A stretch of 64,000 bases of DNA from Brevibacillus laterosporus LMG 15441. GTDB lineage: Bacteria; Bacillota; Bacilli; Brevibacillales; Brevibacillaceae. The stretch lies in NCBI RefSeq assembly GCF_000219535.2, contig NZ_CP007806.1, positions 4,526,501-4,590,500 of the forward strand. Direction: 5' to 3'. Under the pieces are notes generated by a model, which ran no database searches, was not told where the DNA came from, and saw nothing but the letters and a program-made list of their open reading frames with translations. Position numbers and translations under genes: made by a program. Shown piece after piece: positions 37,031 to 45,970 of the stretch; positions within the stretch are counted from its first letter, which is position 1; each line of letters starts with the position of its first letter.

Positions 37031-37300
37031 TTAGTTGCTTTTTCTTAAACTCTTAGTTAATTTTGCTACTTGAAGGCAAGCAGCGATTGTTAGTAAAGAT
37101 ACAACTAAAGGTTTAATTGCTGTTTGATCGTTTAAAAACATGTACACATCAAACCCAATTAAGAAAACAAGAAACAGTACCTCTACGTATATATTTTTTG
37201 GGGTGTCGGTTTTTTTTCTGAAAAACATGATGCCTACTAGTAGCACAAACAACAGGATACCTACTGTGTTAACGATATTGAAAAATGAAACAATGCCCAT
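37031..37300 (-). CDS. Small membrane protein, three predicted helices
   Basis: 89 residues with hydrophobic segments about 8-27, 40-57 and 62-80 and a basic C-terminus (TKSLRKSN). GAGGGTG precedes the ATG. No family recognised. It sits alone between two ~135 bp direct repeats, so it may be a recently moved or duplicated module. Confidence 0.6.
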   Translation of the reverse strand: MGIVSFFNIVNTVGILLFVLLVGIMFFRKKTDTPKNIYVEVLFLVFLIGFDVYMFLNDQTAIKPLVVSLLTIAACLQVAKLTKSLRKSN

Positions 37301-37312
37301 TGTATCACCCTC

Positions 37313-37452
37313 TTTTTTTATCCTTTTAATATAAAGTACCAGACCAGTTCTTACTTAACCACAAACCAAGTCAACAGAAAGAATTTATCAACATTATTTT
37401 AAATTATTCTTCGATGCTTCTTACAACCATGATTTTGTACTATATAAACATA
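37313..37452. repeat. Direct repeat copy 2 (~135 bp)
   Basis: Second copy of the sequence at 36815-36955, same orientation, about 495 bp away. It includes the upstream region of the 89-aa gene, so duplication may have copied a promoter region. Confidence 0.8.
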
Positions 37453-37539
37453 GCATTTTTCATTTTAATCCCTCACTTTACATTATATTCTATATAATAA
37501 GGTATCTACTTTCTTAGATGTTAATTAGGAGGGGTATTT

Positions 37540-37893
37540 GTGAACAAATGGAAATGGGCGATTAGTATATTGCTTTTAATACTCTTAGTTATGGGAGCTT
37601 TGTTCTATCATTTCTTTTATGCAATGTATAATCTTCCAGAAGGGAAATTAATTCATACAGTAGCATCACCTGATAAAAAGCACAGCGTAAATGCCTACAT
37701 AGTTGAAGGTGGAGCCACAGTACCCGATTCGATCCGGGCTGAAGTCGTTACAAATAGTTCTGGGAAAAAAAACAATATCTACTGGGATTCTAAAATGGAT
37801 ACTGTTTCAATCAATTGGGTGGATAACAAAACAGTCATAATCAATGGACATGAAATCGATGTAACAAAGGATGTTTATGATTGGAGGAGATAA
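37540..37893 (+). CDS. DUF5412-like membrane-anchored protein
   Basis: 117 residues: an N-terminal membrane segment (about 6-27), then SPDKKHSVNAYIVEGGATVPD and NIYWDSKMDTVSINWVDN with C-terminal INGHEIDV, a pattern of DUF5412 proteins. Function unknown. The GTG start follows TAGGAGGGG. The only plus-strand gene of this patch. Confidence 0.75.
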   Translation: MNKWKWAISILLLILLVMGALFYHFFYAMYNLPEGKLIHTVASPDKKHSVNAYIVEGGATVPDSIRAEVVTNSSGKKNNIYWDSKMDTVSINWVDNKTVIINGHEIDVTKDVYDWRR

Positions 37894-37971
37894 AGGGAGG
37901 TTTCATTTTCAACTAAAGGAAATGAATTGTCCCAAATAAACATGTTGTAAATCTCCCTAAATTGGTCATAA

Positions 37972-38036
37972 ATAGCTAAATAACGGCAATAATAATTATT
38001 ACCCCCTACTGGGTTTCGTAAAGTTTTCCGTGCAGC
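37972..38036. repeat. RRNPP-tail repeat, copy 1
   Basis: About 65 bp including CCCCCTACTGGG and GTAAAGTTTTCCGTGCAG, similar to 41114-41184. On the minus strand both encode a GKLY-x-x-Q ending. Confidence 0.65.
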
Positions 38037-38343
38037 CTAGGGATGATTTGGCTATGTACATGGGAAATTTCGTGTACCCTTGCATATTTAATAATTGTAT
38101 TGTATAGCGACAGTCTAACTTCATTGTTTGCAGTATTATTAGCAAGACAAAAGACATGCTCTAATAGTACGTATGTTTCTTCTTTAGAATTTTCAAGGAA
38201 TTTCGTTGCCACCTTAGTCATCAAAGAAGGGCTTGAGACCTCAATGCACAACTGTAATATATCATCCAAAACCTCGATTCGATGTTCTATTTCAACATAG
38301 CGTTCAATTATCTCTTCATAAGGGATACTGGTTATATTCTTAT
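38006..38343 (-). pseudogene. RRNPP receptor fragment, truncated at both ends
   Basis: Frame continues upstream of its first Met as SIPYEEIIERYVEIEHRIEV, matching the segment after the HTH of the receptor at 41.8-43.1 kb (KIPYEDIIEYSIQVERR). It goes on with FLENSKEETYVLLEHVFCLA and LYNTIIKYARVHEISH, also homologous, then ends with GKLYETQ. The HTH and most TPRs are gone. A relic paralogue. Confidence 0.8.
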
Positions 38344-38476
38344 TTTAGGAAAAAAGTAATACCAACATCGCGCCTGAGGAATTCTAGTTTTACTACTATA
38401 TAATTTCATATGAGGACTCCAAATAGGAACAGTCTAGTGGATAGCTTAACTAAAACATAAATTACTTTTTATACAT

Positions 38477-38511
38477 CAAAAAACGCCTGAATTTGATATT
38501 CAGACGTTCCT
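38477..38511. terminator. Terminator downstream of the 38.6 kb gene
   Basis: AACGCCTGAA / ATTCAGACGTT hairpin with preceding A-run. It resembles the one at 36958-36990. Confidence 0.65.
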
Positions 38512-38575
38512 GGATTGCTAATTTAGTTTGCAATTAAACGATATAATGTCTTTTAGAGCAAATATCAGCTAAAAC

Positions 38576-39208
38576 TTAATCTAGGTCAATTATATCGTTA
38601 ATGAGATAATGATCCTTATTTTTAACAAGATTGAATTGTACCTTTATTGCACTTTTCTGCGTCTCCTTAAAGTTAAAGGAGTCGTATCCAAAACCTTCAA
38701 ACAAAACACTTGTATTTGTTGCATTTTTCTTTTGGATATTTACTTTTAGCCCTTCTAGAATGCCTTGTAGGCTTGAAGAGAATCCTTCTGTCTCGATGCA
38801 TTCATAAGTACCATTTTCTCTCTTCTTAAAATAAAAGGAAAAGATTTCTTCTGCTTTAGAGGAGGTATAGTATTTTTTTAATGTTGAAATGATTACTTCC
38901 TTCGAGTTGCCATCAATGAATCGTTTTGATCTTGTAAGTGATAAAAAATCACCCGTCCACGATTGCAACTTATCAAACCAAATTAATTTAGGAATGTCAC
39001 CCTTGCTAGTCAGGATTTTATCAGTCAGCACATCAGGAGCAGAGTTTTCTAAAAGAGATGCTATGAAAGTTATATTTTCTTTTGTTAGCTTATCATTTTT
39101 TTGGGTGACAACACTGGCGTTTGCTGCTTCAGCTTTGGTTGGATTCCAAGCTGAAATTGAAGTGATAGCTAGGATGGAAATTAGCAAGAAAAGGTAAACT
39201 TTTTTCAT
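38576..39208 (-). CDS. Secreted hypothetical protein
   Basis: ~210 residues. A signal peptide (MKKVYLFLLISILAIT) with a likely cut after KAEA is followed by a mixed alpha/beta domain (ENITFIASLLENSAPDVL, then KKYYTSSKAEEIFSFYFKK). No family recognised. The ATG at 39208 is chosen because GGAGAG precedes it at the right spacing. Confidence 0.6.
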   Translation of the reverse strand: MKKVYLFLLISILAITSISAWNPTKAEAANASVVTQKNDKLTKENITFIASLLENSAPDVLTDKILTSKGDIPKLIWFDKLQSWTGDFLSLTRSKRFIDGNSKEVIISTLKKYYTSSKAEEIFSFYFKKRENGTYECIETEGFSSSLQGILEGLKVNIQKKNATNTSVLFEGFGYDSFNFKETQKSAIKVQFNLVKNKDHYLINDIIDLD

Positions 39209-39324
39209 TACCAAACTCTCCATTCTTATTCATTTTTTTATTTAAAAAGCACAATCCCCCATTATTATAAAATTGAGATAAGTTATTGTCAATTTATTCC
39301 AAATGCATACTTTTTTATTATAAA

Positions 39325-39356
39325 ACCCACGCTTCATTAAGAGCATGGGTTTTAGT
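39325..39356. terminator. Terminator after the 39.4 kb lipoprotein gene
   Basis: AAAACCCA / TGGGTTTT stem with a long loop. Located just 3' of the lipoprotein stop. Confidence 0.6.
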
Positions 39357-39374
39357 CACTCATTAAAGACTTAT

Positions 39375-39863
39375 TCATTGAACACTGTCGGCTTCTTTTG
39401 TCTTTAACGTTACCACATCAATTTTTTGATTATCCCAATAAGTTAAAAACTCTAGAATCTCATCTTCGAACGAGTATATATAATTTTCACACTTAGTTGA
39501 TTCATAGCAATCCTTTAGTTCCATTTTATAACCTGTACCAAATGTCTGGAAAACCTCTTCTTTTGTTTTTGGTAATTTTTCTCCATCAAGATACTCCATA
39601 TAAGAAGTGCTTTTAATTACCTTATCATTTTGTAGAATCAAGGTATTTGAAAGACCCTTTTTACTTCGGTATGCTAATAACTTTATATCCCCCTTTTTGT
39701 CTTCTGATTCTGGCTTTCCATATAGCTCCACGACCTTATCATAAGAGTCTCCTAATGAAATTCCATTATATTGGAATTTGTGTTCTTGTTGAGAAGTTAC
39801 CTTCTCCTGTCCACAACCAGAAAGAAAAATACATGCTGCCAACAAATAAAACAGATTCTTCAA
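39375..39863 (-). CDS. Small lipoprotein, unknown function
   Basis: 162 residues. Lipobox LSGC at the end of a short signal sequence. The domain has the NGISLGDSYDKVVELYGKPE pattern seen in SmpA/OmlA-like or DUF4309-like lipoproteins (a weak likeness). The start is TTG with AAGGAGG upstream. Confidence 0.6.
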   Translation of the reverse strand: MKNLFYLLAACIFLSGCGQEKVTSQQEHKFQYNGISLGDSYDKVVELYGKPESEDKKGDIKLLAYRSKKGLSNTLILQNDKVIKSTSYMEYLDGEKLPKTKEEVFQTFGTGYKMELKDCYESTKCENYIYSFEDEILEFLTYWDNQKIDVVTLKTKEADSVQ

Positions 39864-39904
39864 GTTGAGTTCCTCCTTATTTGATGGCAGCTATAAGTTA
39901 AAAC

Positions 39905-41014
39905 CTAATATCTGCCATCATCTTCAAATTTATCATAATATACCTTTACCTTTTTCATATAATAATCCCAATCCCAATATTTTCCCGGGTCAGTATGCGT
40001 TTGATTTGGATATTCACTGTGCCCTTTAATATGCTTTCTATTCACAGGAATATCATAGGTATAAGCTAACATTGCCGCAAGTTTCGCAGATTCTCTATAC
40101 ATTATATTTGTAAACCATTTTGGTTCATCAACATACCCTTCATGCTCAATACCAATTGTGTAAGGATTTGCACTTCTCGCATGGTAAGCAATATGCCTAT
40201 CATCAACCATTTGAGTTATATCCCCGTCATCACTTACATAATAATGAGCTGATGAAGCACCCTTACTACCATGGTTTTTTTGCGCCCAGCTAATAGAGCC
40301 TGTATATGTGCCTTGCATAACATGAATAACTAGATGGGTAATATCTTTTGCAGATCGTTTTGTAGAATCATAGTTAGACTTGTGCGCTGGAACCCATTTA
40401 ATATCAAGTTCAGGTGGGCCTGCCATTATTTGATACTCATCCACATCTACTTGAGAGGGTTTTACTAATTCTTCGCTAGATAAATCAATTAAATCATTCT
40501 CAATTAAGCTAAAGACATCTTCAGCGTAACTGGTACTTATATCATCAGAATCAGCACCACTATATAATTTTACTGCTTCAAGCCAATCTTTATAATCCTT
40601 TGAATTATCCTTGTTTTCAGTAATTTCTTGTTGATATTTAGATAATATGGCAGCACCTCCTTTGATATTAGATTGAGTTGATGTTTTTAATTCATCTATG
40701 CTAATCCCAGTTATTTCTGAAGCCTCTTCAAGCGTTTTCCTTTCTGGATTTGATACTAAATTCATGAATCCGTAGCCATTAATGTTATTAGGTTCTCCAT
40801 CATGATCATTTAATCTGGATTCAACCCATCCTATAGAAATAAGGAGTTCAAGCGGAACATTGTATTCATCTGCGGCTTCTTTAAACCACTTAACCAAATC
40901 CTGTTGACTTTGTGGAGAAGCATATACTGCCGTTGGATTTGTGATGAGTGAAGGCATAGTAACGCCCGACAATAATGCACATAAAATAGAGAAATTAATA
41001 GTTTGTTTTTTCAA
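39905..41014 (-). CDS. Two-domain secreted cell-wall hydrolase (Amidase_2 with lysozyme-like N-terminal domain)
   Basis: 369 residues: a signal peptide (to about 32), a lysozyme/transglycosylase-like region (WFKEAADEYNVPLELLISIG with candidate Glu in WVESRLN), and a C-terminal N-acetylmuramoyl-L-alanine amidase domain with zinc-ligand candidates in THLVIHVMQG, SSAHYYVSDDG, IGIEHEG and GHSEYPN...THTDPG. It would cut both glycan and peptide bonds of peptidoglycan. The start is TTG. It may be a phage-endolysin-derived or autolysin gene of the accessory patch. Confidence 0.85.
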   Translation of the reverse strand: MKKQTINFSILCALLSGVTMPSLITNPTAVYASPQSQQDLVKWFKEAADEYNVPLELLISIGWVESRLNDHDGEPNNINGYGFMNLVSNPERKTLEEASEITGISIDELKTSTQSNIKGGAAILSKYQQEITENKDNSKDYKDWLEAVKLYSGADSDDISTSYAEDVFSLIENDLIDLSSEELVKPSQVDVDEYQIMAGPPELDIKWVPAHKSNYDSTKRSAKDITHLVIHVMQGTYTGSISWAQKNHGSKGASSAHYYVSDDGDITQMVDDRHIAYHARSANPYTIGIEHEGYVDEPKWFTNIMYRESAKLAAMLAYTYDIPVNRKHIKGHSEYPNQTHTDPGKYWDWDYYMKKVKVYYDKFEDDGRY

Positions 41015-41113
41015 ACCTTAAACATCCTTTCTATGTTTTTAATCAAAATCCTCTTTTTTACAATTGGTTTTGTGTTACAGTTTTATCTTGAGATATACCT
41101 CCCTAGAGGTCTT

Positions 41114-41184
41114 TAGTGAATAGCTGAAAAACGGCTTTATAATTATTCCCCCTACTGGGCTTTGTAAAGTTTCCCGTACAGCTT
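41114..41184. repeat. RRNPP-tail repeat, copy 2
   Basis: Similar to 37972-38036. On the minus strand it encodes MKKLYGKLYKAQ just after the Spo0E-like gene stop, so it looks like the 3' scrap of a deleted receptor gene. Confidence 0.6.
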
Positions 41185-41199
41185 CTTCATATCGACCAA

Positions 41200-41367
41200 C
41201 TATTGTCTAATCTTCTCAAACATAACGATATACTCATCTAGTTGTTGGCTCAGTTGTAGTACGGTTGGATGTACGAATGAGCCTTCTTTGTAATACAACA
41301 TCTCTAACTCTTGACGGAGGAGTTCTATAAGCTTCTGTAAATCATTTTTTGATTTGAATTTTTCCAT
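41200..41367 (-). CDS. Spo0E-like phosphatase family protein
   Basis: ~55 residues, helical, with the family signature LSQQLDEYI near the C-terminus. Spo0E-type proteins dephosphorylate Spo0A-P and delay sporulation. The ATG at 41367 (MEKFKSKNDLQ) follows AAGGA at good spacing; an in-frame ATG at 41424 lacks a ribosome binding site. It lies near an RRNPP receptor, and several RRNPP systems also act on the sporulation phosphorelay. Confidence 0.8.
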   Translation of the reverse strand: MEKFKSKNDLQKLIELLRQELEMLYYKEGSFVHPTVLQLSQQLDEYIVMFEKIRQ

Positions 41368-41617
41368 TTCTCTTTCCTTATTTAAGTGATACAATTGGCT
41401 CGAATAACATTTTTTGTTATTCATGACGGGGACGTTCCAGTTAGTTGGTGACTAGGGGAACGCCCCTTTTAGTTGACAAATAATATAATTCGAAGATGAT
41501 ACCCCCTTCCTTCCTCCTATGTATTATTTTACCATTAGTTGCAGGGACTACCTTTATTTTTTTCTCGAAGAAACGTTCTTCCCTTTTTATGATAAATGCA
41601 AAATTTTCAAAAAAATA

Positions 41618-41652
41618 AAAAAAGAACGCTTTTTATTTAGCGCTCTCTTTAT
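41618..41652 (-). terminator. Terminator after the pheromone-like ORF
   Basis: On the minus strand GAGCGCT / AGCGTTC (one G-U pair) with an A/T-rich loop, followed by TTTTTTT. It ends the receptor-peptide unit. Confidence 0.75.
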
Positions 41653-41676
41653 TATTTGAGGATAAAAACAATTGAA

Positions 41677-41820
41677 TTAATGACCGGGATCAACAAAATA
41701 AGATTGAGCTTTTTGCGGAGAAATAAATTCTTTAGCACTCGCGGTTTCAATATTTGCTGTAATGCCTAGAGTCATCACTAGCGCCAACGATAACATCAAC
41801 ATTCCATATGCTTTTCTCAA
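41677..41820 (-). CDS. Candidate pheromone pro-peptide, 47 aa
   Basis: Begins at a TTG directly after the receptor stop, with AAAGGAGGGG eight bases upstream, so translation is well supported. It encodes a signal-like start (LRKAYGMLMLSLALVMTLG), a small-residue region (TASAKEF) and a C-terminal YFVDPGH. The layout is that of Phr/PapR/NprX precursors, in which the last 5-7 residues are the signal. A terminator follows. No similarity search was possible. Confidence 0.75.
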   Translation of the reverse strand: MRKAYGMLMLSLALVMTLGITANIETASAKEFISPQKAQSYFVDPGH

Positions 41821-43111
41821 TTATATCCCCTCCTTTTTGTTTGCTATATCAGTATACAACTCTTTTAGTCTTACAACATATTCTAAATCCATTGATTTTG
41901 AATTTGTCGTAAACAATTCCAAAAATTCGGCCATACATTCTGCAAGTTCTTGAATTGCATAAACAGCTCCAAATGTCTTTAAGCTTTGCAAGTATGATCT
42001 TGCTCCTTCATTAAATATGCAATTTTCGGTCAAATAATTCCCTTTATACTGAAAATATTTACCAATGGCTATTTTTTTATAAGGAGTTGTAGGATTTTGG
42101 GGTAGAAATTCTGATTCAAGGTTAAAAATTTCTTCAATTGAAATGAAATCATTCTCCTGAAGATACAAATCTAATAACTCATTGATTATATGTATCTTCA
42201 AGTCACTTTGTACCACTTCATAGCATTTTCGTAGTGCTGGAATAGCTATACCGAAATGTTTCTTTTTCCCCTGTATAATAGCTCTAGTAATTTTACATGA
42301 ATCGGAAATGAATTTGAACTCGTATTTTTCCAAAAAGTTCAAATGGTACTCTGCCATATCGTAATTTTTCATGAAACCATAGGAATTTATCATAGATAAA
42401 TAAGCCCTTGCCTTCAATTCGTTGCTTGAAACATCTAGTTTAAGACCTGCTTCACAATACTCGATACACTCGTTATATTTTTTAATATTATGAGCATGTA
42501 AAGCCATTTTGAAGTAATATGTTATCTTTTCATTGTTAGATAAAAAATCTACATAATGGCTGATTTCTTCTCCCATTCTAAACGACTCTTCCAAATTCCT
42601 TAAATCTTCTCTTTCAATTAAGTATTTTTTGAATAACCCTTTAGCTATGTATTGCGGTAATCCATGGACTCTGGCGTAAGTAACAATAGTTGTGTAAAGA
42701 GTTATCTTTGCATCGTTGCTTATATTAGTGTTTGCAAGTGTATACAAATGGTCTAACGATGAGCACGTTTCTTTCCTTCCTGATATTTTCCAGAAATTTG
42801 ATTGCTACTTTATTAATCAAAGAAGGGTTGGAAATCTCAATAGCCTCTGATAAAAAGTCATCATATAATCCATAACGGCGTTCTACCTGGATGCTATATT
42901 CAATTATGTCTTCATAAGGAATTTTTAATACATCTGCGATAGGTTTCAACGTCCTCAACTCTGGACTTTTTGTTTCACCACTTTCTATTTTAGAAATAAC
43001 CCCTTTACTAATCCCTGTCATTCTGGACACTTCTGACAAACTGATGCCTATTTCTACTCTTTTCCTCTTTATCAGTTCCCCCAATGTTGTGAAAGTTAGA
43101 CTTACGCTCAT
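41821..43111 (-). pseudogene. RRNPP-type HTH-TPR regulator, split by a 4-bp duplication
   Basis: The first ORF (43111-42725) has an XRE HTH (GISLSEVSRMTGISKGVISK) and the start of the TPR domain. The second (42747-41821) carries the rest (YTLANTNISNDAKITLYTTI onward). The frames differ by one base. Deleting one of the two tandem GGAA copies (plus TTCCTTCC at 42773-42780) fuses them as FLENIRKETCSSLDHLYTLA, which fits the paralogue at 38.2 kb. The full product would be about 428 aa. GAAGGGG precedes the ATG at 43111. The downstream pro-peptide gene is intact. Confidence 0.85.
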
Positions 43112-43518
43112 GTTAATCCCCTTCCATGATTTATAAATTATTACATTGATTCCTTTATCATTCTTAACTTGATTCTAACTTTATTGTATATATATGTAAA
43201 TAACAATAAAAATTATTGGATTGATTTTACTTTATTTAATGAAAAGGATTTTGAAAGTCGAGGATTGTCGAGGGTTATAAATATCTTTCATAAAATATAT
43301 CTTTCATCAAAGGGTCTCAAAAAAGAAAAGTATGAACGACGTTATGATGACATCTGTTAACGTATCATAAAATCAACATCTAGGATGGATTTATGGAAGT
43401 GTTCATCCCCATATTCGAAATATACACATGCTGAATGGATGTAAAGTATCCCCCTTTCGAAAATATCCAATCATCACGAAACAAAAAAGCCATCCACTTT
43501 CAATATGTATCAGCTCTG
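43112..43518. other. Intergenic region, no gene seen
   Basis: About 400 bp of AT-rich sequence between the receptor and alr. It contains a GTCGAGG-x6-GTCGAGG tandem near 43256-43275. A 63-codon plus-strand ORF here lacks a ribosome binding site and protein-like composition, so I do not call it. Confidence 0.4.
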
Positions 43519-44841
43519 TTACTTTTTCTTCTGTTTTCTTGGCTTAGGATTTATTGATCCTAATAAATTACGTACGGAGACGATTTTATTTTGTTTGGTA
43601 TAAACCCGCGGTAATCGATAATTAAGCATGCAGGCTACCTCGTAATTAATCGTACCCATTAGTTCGGCTACTTCTTCCAGTGTGATCTCTTCCTTGCCAG
43701 ATCGACCGTAAATCACAACCTCATCTCCTACTTTTGCCTTGATTTTATTTACACTTACCATACATTGATCCATCGTTATCCTGCCTACCACGCTAAATCG
43801 CTTTCCTTGTAAAAGGACGCTTCCCTTATTCGAAAGCAACCGCGAAAAACCGTCTCCATAGCCGATCGGAAGAGTAATAATCTGTTCCCCTGGTGAAGCG
43901 ATATAGGTAACACCATAGCTTATGCCAAGCGGCTTTTGCATAAACTTCACATTTGAAACACGGGTTTTTACTTGAAGAGCAGGTTTTAGATTAAGTATAT
44001 GTAATGACTTTATATAGACAGATGGATATAATCCATACATTCCAATTCCTAGTCGAATATAATTAAATCCCCACTCAGGATGAGTCATCGCTGCCGCAGT
44101 ATTGCAGCAGTGAATAGCAGGTAGTTTAAACCCTTTTCTCTTTAAAAATCCTAAATAGTCTTGAAATCTTTCGAATTGCTGATTCAAATAAGTGACATTC
44201 TGTGAATCTGCCGTGGCAAAATGAGTATAAATGCCATCCCATTGAAACACTTCACTGTTATAGACACCCTTCGCCACAGAAAGAAGTGCTTTTTTTGTCC
44301 TTACACCAATTCGTCCCATACCTGTGTCGATGTTGATATGTACAGACAAGCGTTTACACCCCTGTGTGGCTATGTCCTTCTTATCTTGAGCATTCTTTGT
44401 TATTGATTTGTCTTCATTTTTATCTGCATGGTTATCTCCATGATTATCTGCATGGTTATTGGCTTTCTTCTTTTCCTGTTTCTTGCTTAAGATTTTTTCC
44501 GCTTTTTTTATCCAATTCGTTTGAAACACAGTGCATGAGATGTTCCATTCAAATGCTTTTTGCACTGCTCTTATCGGTGTATAGCCTAAGATCAGTATGG
44601 GACACTTGATGCCTGCCTTTCTAAGGACAATCCCTTCATCTAGGAACGCGACGGCTAGAGCGGTAGCGCCTGCCGCTAGGGCTTCTCTTGCGACTGCTAC
44701 GGAGCCATGTCCATATGCATCTGCTTTCACTACTGCCATGATTTCAGTTTTTTTGGGTATATGCTGTCGAAAGGTCAATATATTAGTCCGTATATCGTCC
44801 AAATTGACCTCTACCCACGTATCACGATAGAATTTGTCCAT
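43519..44841 (-). CDS. alr: Alanine racemase with low-complexity insertion
   Basis: PLP enzyme making D-alanine for peptidoglycan. PLP Lys39 is in AVVKADAYGHG; IDTGMGRIGV and GYGDGFSR are family motifs. At 440 aa it exceeds the usual ~370-390. The excess is a Lys/Asn/His/Asp-rich insert (about residues 118-163) containing NNHADNHGDNHADKNEDK, between barrel segments just before SVHINIDTGMG. The ATG at 44841 has AGAGGTG upstream; 25 residues further up are unmatched. The insert is probably a surface loop. Confidence 0.93.
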   Translation of the reverse strand: MDKFYRDTWVEVNLDDIRTNILTFRQHIPKKTEIMAVVKADAYGHGSVAVAREALAAGATALAVAFLDEGIVLRKAGIKCPILILGYTPIRAVQKAFEWNISCTVFQTNWIKKAEKILSKKQEKKKANNHADNHGDNHADKNEDKSITKNAQDKKDIATQGCKRLSVHINIDTGMGRIGVRTKKALLSVAKGVYNSEVFQWDGIYTHFATADSQNVTYLNQQFERFQDYLGFLKRKGFKLPAIHCCNTAAAMTHPEWGFNYIRLGIGMYGLYPSVYIKSLHILNLKPALQVKTRVSNVKFMQKPLGISYGVTYIASPGEQIITLPIGYGDGFSRLLSNKGSVLLQGKRFSVVGRITMDQCMVSVNKIKAKVGDEVVIYGRSGKEEITLEEVAELMGTINYEVACMLNYRLPRVYTKQNKIVSVRNLLGSINPKPRKQKKK

Positions 44842-44980
44842 TTGAAAACACCTCTTACGTTTTTCAAAAAGTATATGAGTCTCCATTTCACAATATCCAT
44901 TGGATACGCCTTCCATCTGTGTGATATTTCAGTGAACATTAGAAGTCGGGCCTGGATAGAAGTGGCATTTACACAGCAAA

Positions 44981-45017
44981 AAAACCATGATCCGGTTCGA
45001 CCATGGTTTTTGCTGTT
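44981..45017. terminator. Terminator of the DUF2797 gene
   Basis: AAAAACCATG / CCATGGTTTTT hairpin, T-runs on both strands. Confidence 0.8.
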
Positions 45018-45025
45018 GTTTTGAT

Positions 45026-45835
45026 TTATCCAGTTTTCACCGTTACATGGTAACCGGCATGTTTTCGTACCTGGAAAACTCCAATATCCATAATTAAATA
45101 TTGACCTTTTACACCAAGTAGCTTTCCAGAAACACATTCGAGCTTGTCCAAGGATAAAGAATTAATTTTAGACAAGGTTTCTAAGATTGGATAGGTAATA
45201 TCGATCCACTCGTCTTCACGCAATTGGAATGGCTTAAACTCTTCCGGAAATTTCTCATAAGCTTCTTCCCGAATTTGAATTAGATCGGCTTCTTTTACTT
45301 CACCTTTTAACATTTTACGCCAGTTGGTTTTGTCTGGCATGAATTGGCTGAGATGTACCTCAAGCTCTCCTGCCATTCGACGTGTTGGGAGCTCTGCGAT
45401 CGGTATAGCCCGAATGGCTCCTTGATCTACCCAACGTTTTAACTCATTGTTCTTACGGGTAAGTCCCACTTTGACATCGCTAGAGAGCGCCAGATATACA
45501 TAATGCGGAATCATGCAATGTGATTCTCCAAAGCTCTCATCTCTACAGGTTCCTTGGTCAAAATGACATTCATGCGGTTTGACAATACAAAGATCGTTCT
45601 CTGGTCGTTTCGTAAAACAAGGATAACAGTAACCACTATTAAAGGTTTTATTGGTTTTGCGTCCACAAGCAATACAATTTTTTTGTCCATCATACTGAAT
45701 CGAAATTTGTTGTCCAATCCACTCATTCAGGCTTATTTTTTCTTCATTTAAATGAAGATAATAATCGACAGGTTGTTCTTTTCCTTGATAGGTATGTGCT
45801 AGTCCATGCAGCAAGCCGCTTTTTTCCAACGTCAT
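45026..45835 (-). CDS. DUF2797 family protein
   Basis: ~269 residues with a Cys-rich metal-binding region (NCIACGRKTNKTFNSGYCYP, then HECHFDQGTC) and the family core HYVYLALSSDVKVGLTRK followed by RWVDQGAIRAIPIAELPTRR, which resembles a GIY-YIG-like fold. Role unknown, perhaps nucleic-acid related. The ATG at 45835 follows GAGGAG. Divergent from the deacetylase gene. Confidence 0.88.
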   Translation of the reverse strand: MTLEKSGLLHGLAHTYQGKEQPVDYYLHLNEEKISLNEWIGQQISIQYDGQKNCIACGRKTNKTFNSGYCYPCFTKRPENDLCIVKPHECHFDQGTCRDESFGESHCMIPHYVYLALSSDVKVGLTRKNNELKRWVDQGAIRAIPIAELPTRRMAGELEVHLSQFMPDKTNWRKMLKGEVKEADLIQIREEAYEKFPEEFKPFQLREDEWIDITYPILETLSKINSLSLDKLECVSGKLLGVKGQYLIMDIGVFQVRKHAGYHVTVKTG

Positions 45836-45970
45836 GTCACTCCTCTCGCCCTTAACATTTCCCTCCATGATACCATATCCGACAAACTTTGCGCTTTTCT
45901 TCCAGCATGTTCTTATCCCTGTTCGGTCAACCTAAGGAAGGAAATGACGGAAGAAAGGAGTGGTTTCACC

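Noticed and set aside
43169-43360. 63-codon ORF on the plus strand
   Set aside because: No ribosome binding site, low-complexity AT-rich composition, no family.
44811-45137. 108-codon ORF on the minus strand between alr and the DUF2797 gene
   Set aside because: It overlaps the ends of two real genes and a terminator and has no protein-like pattern.
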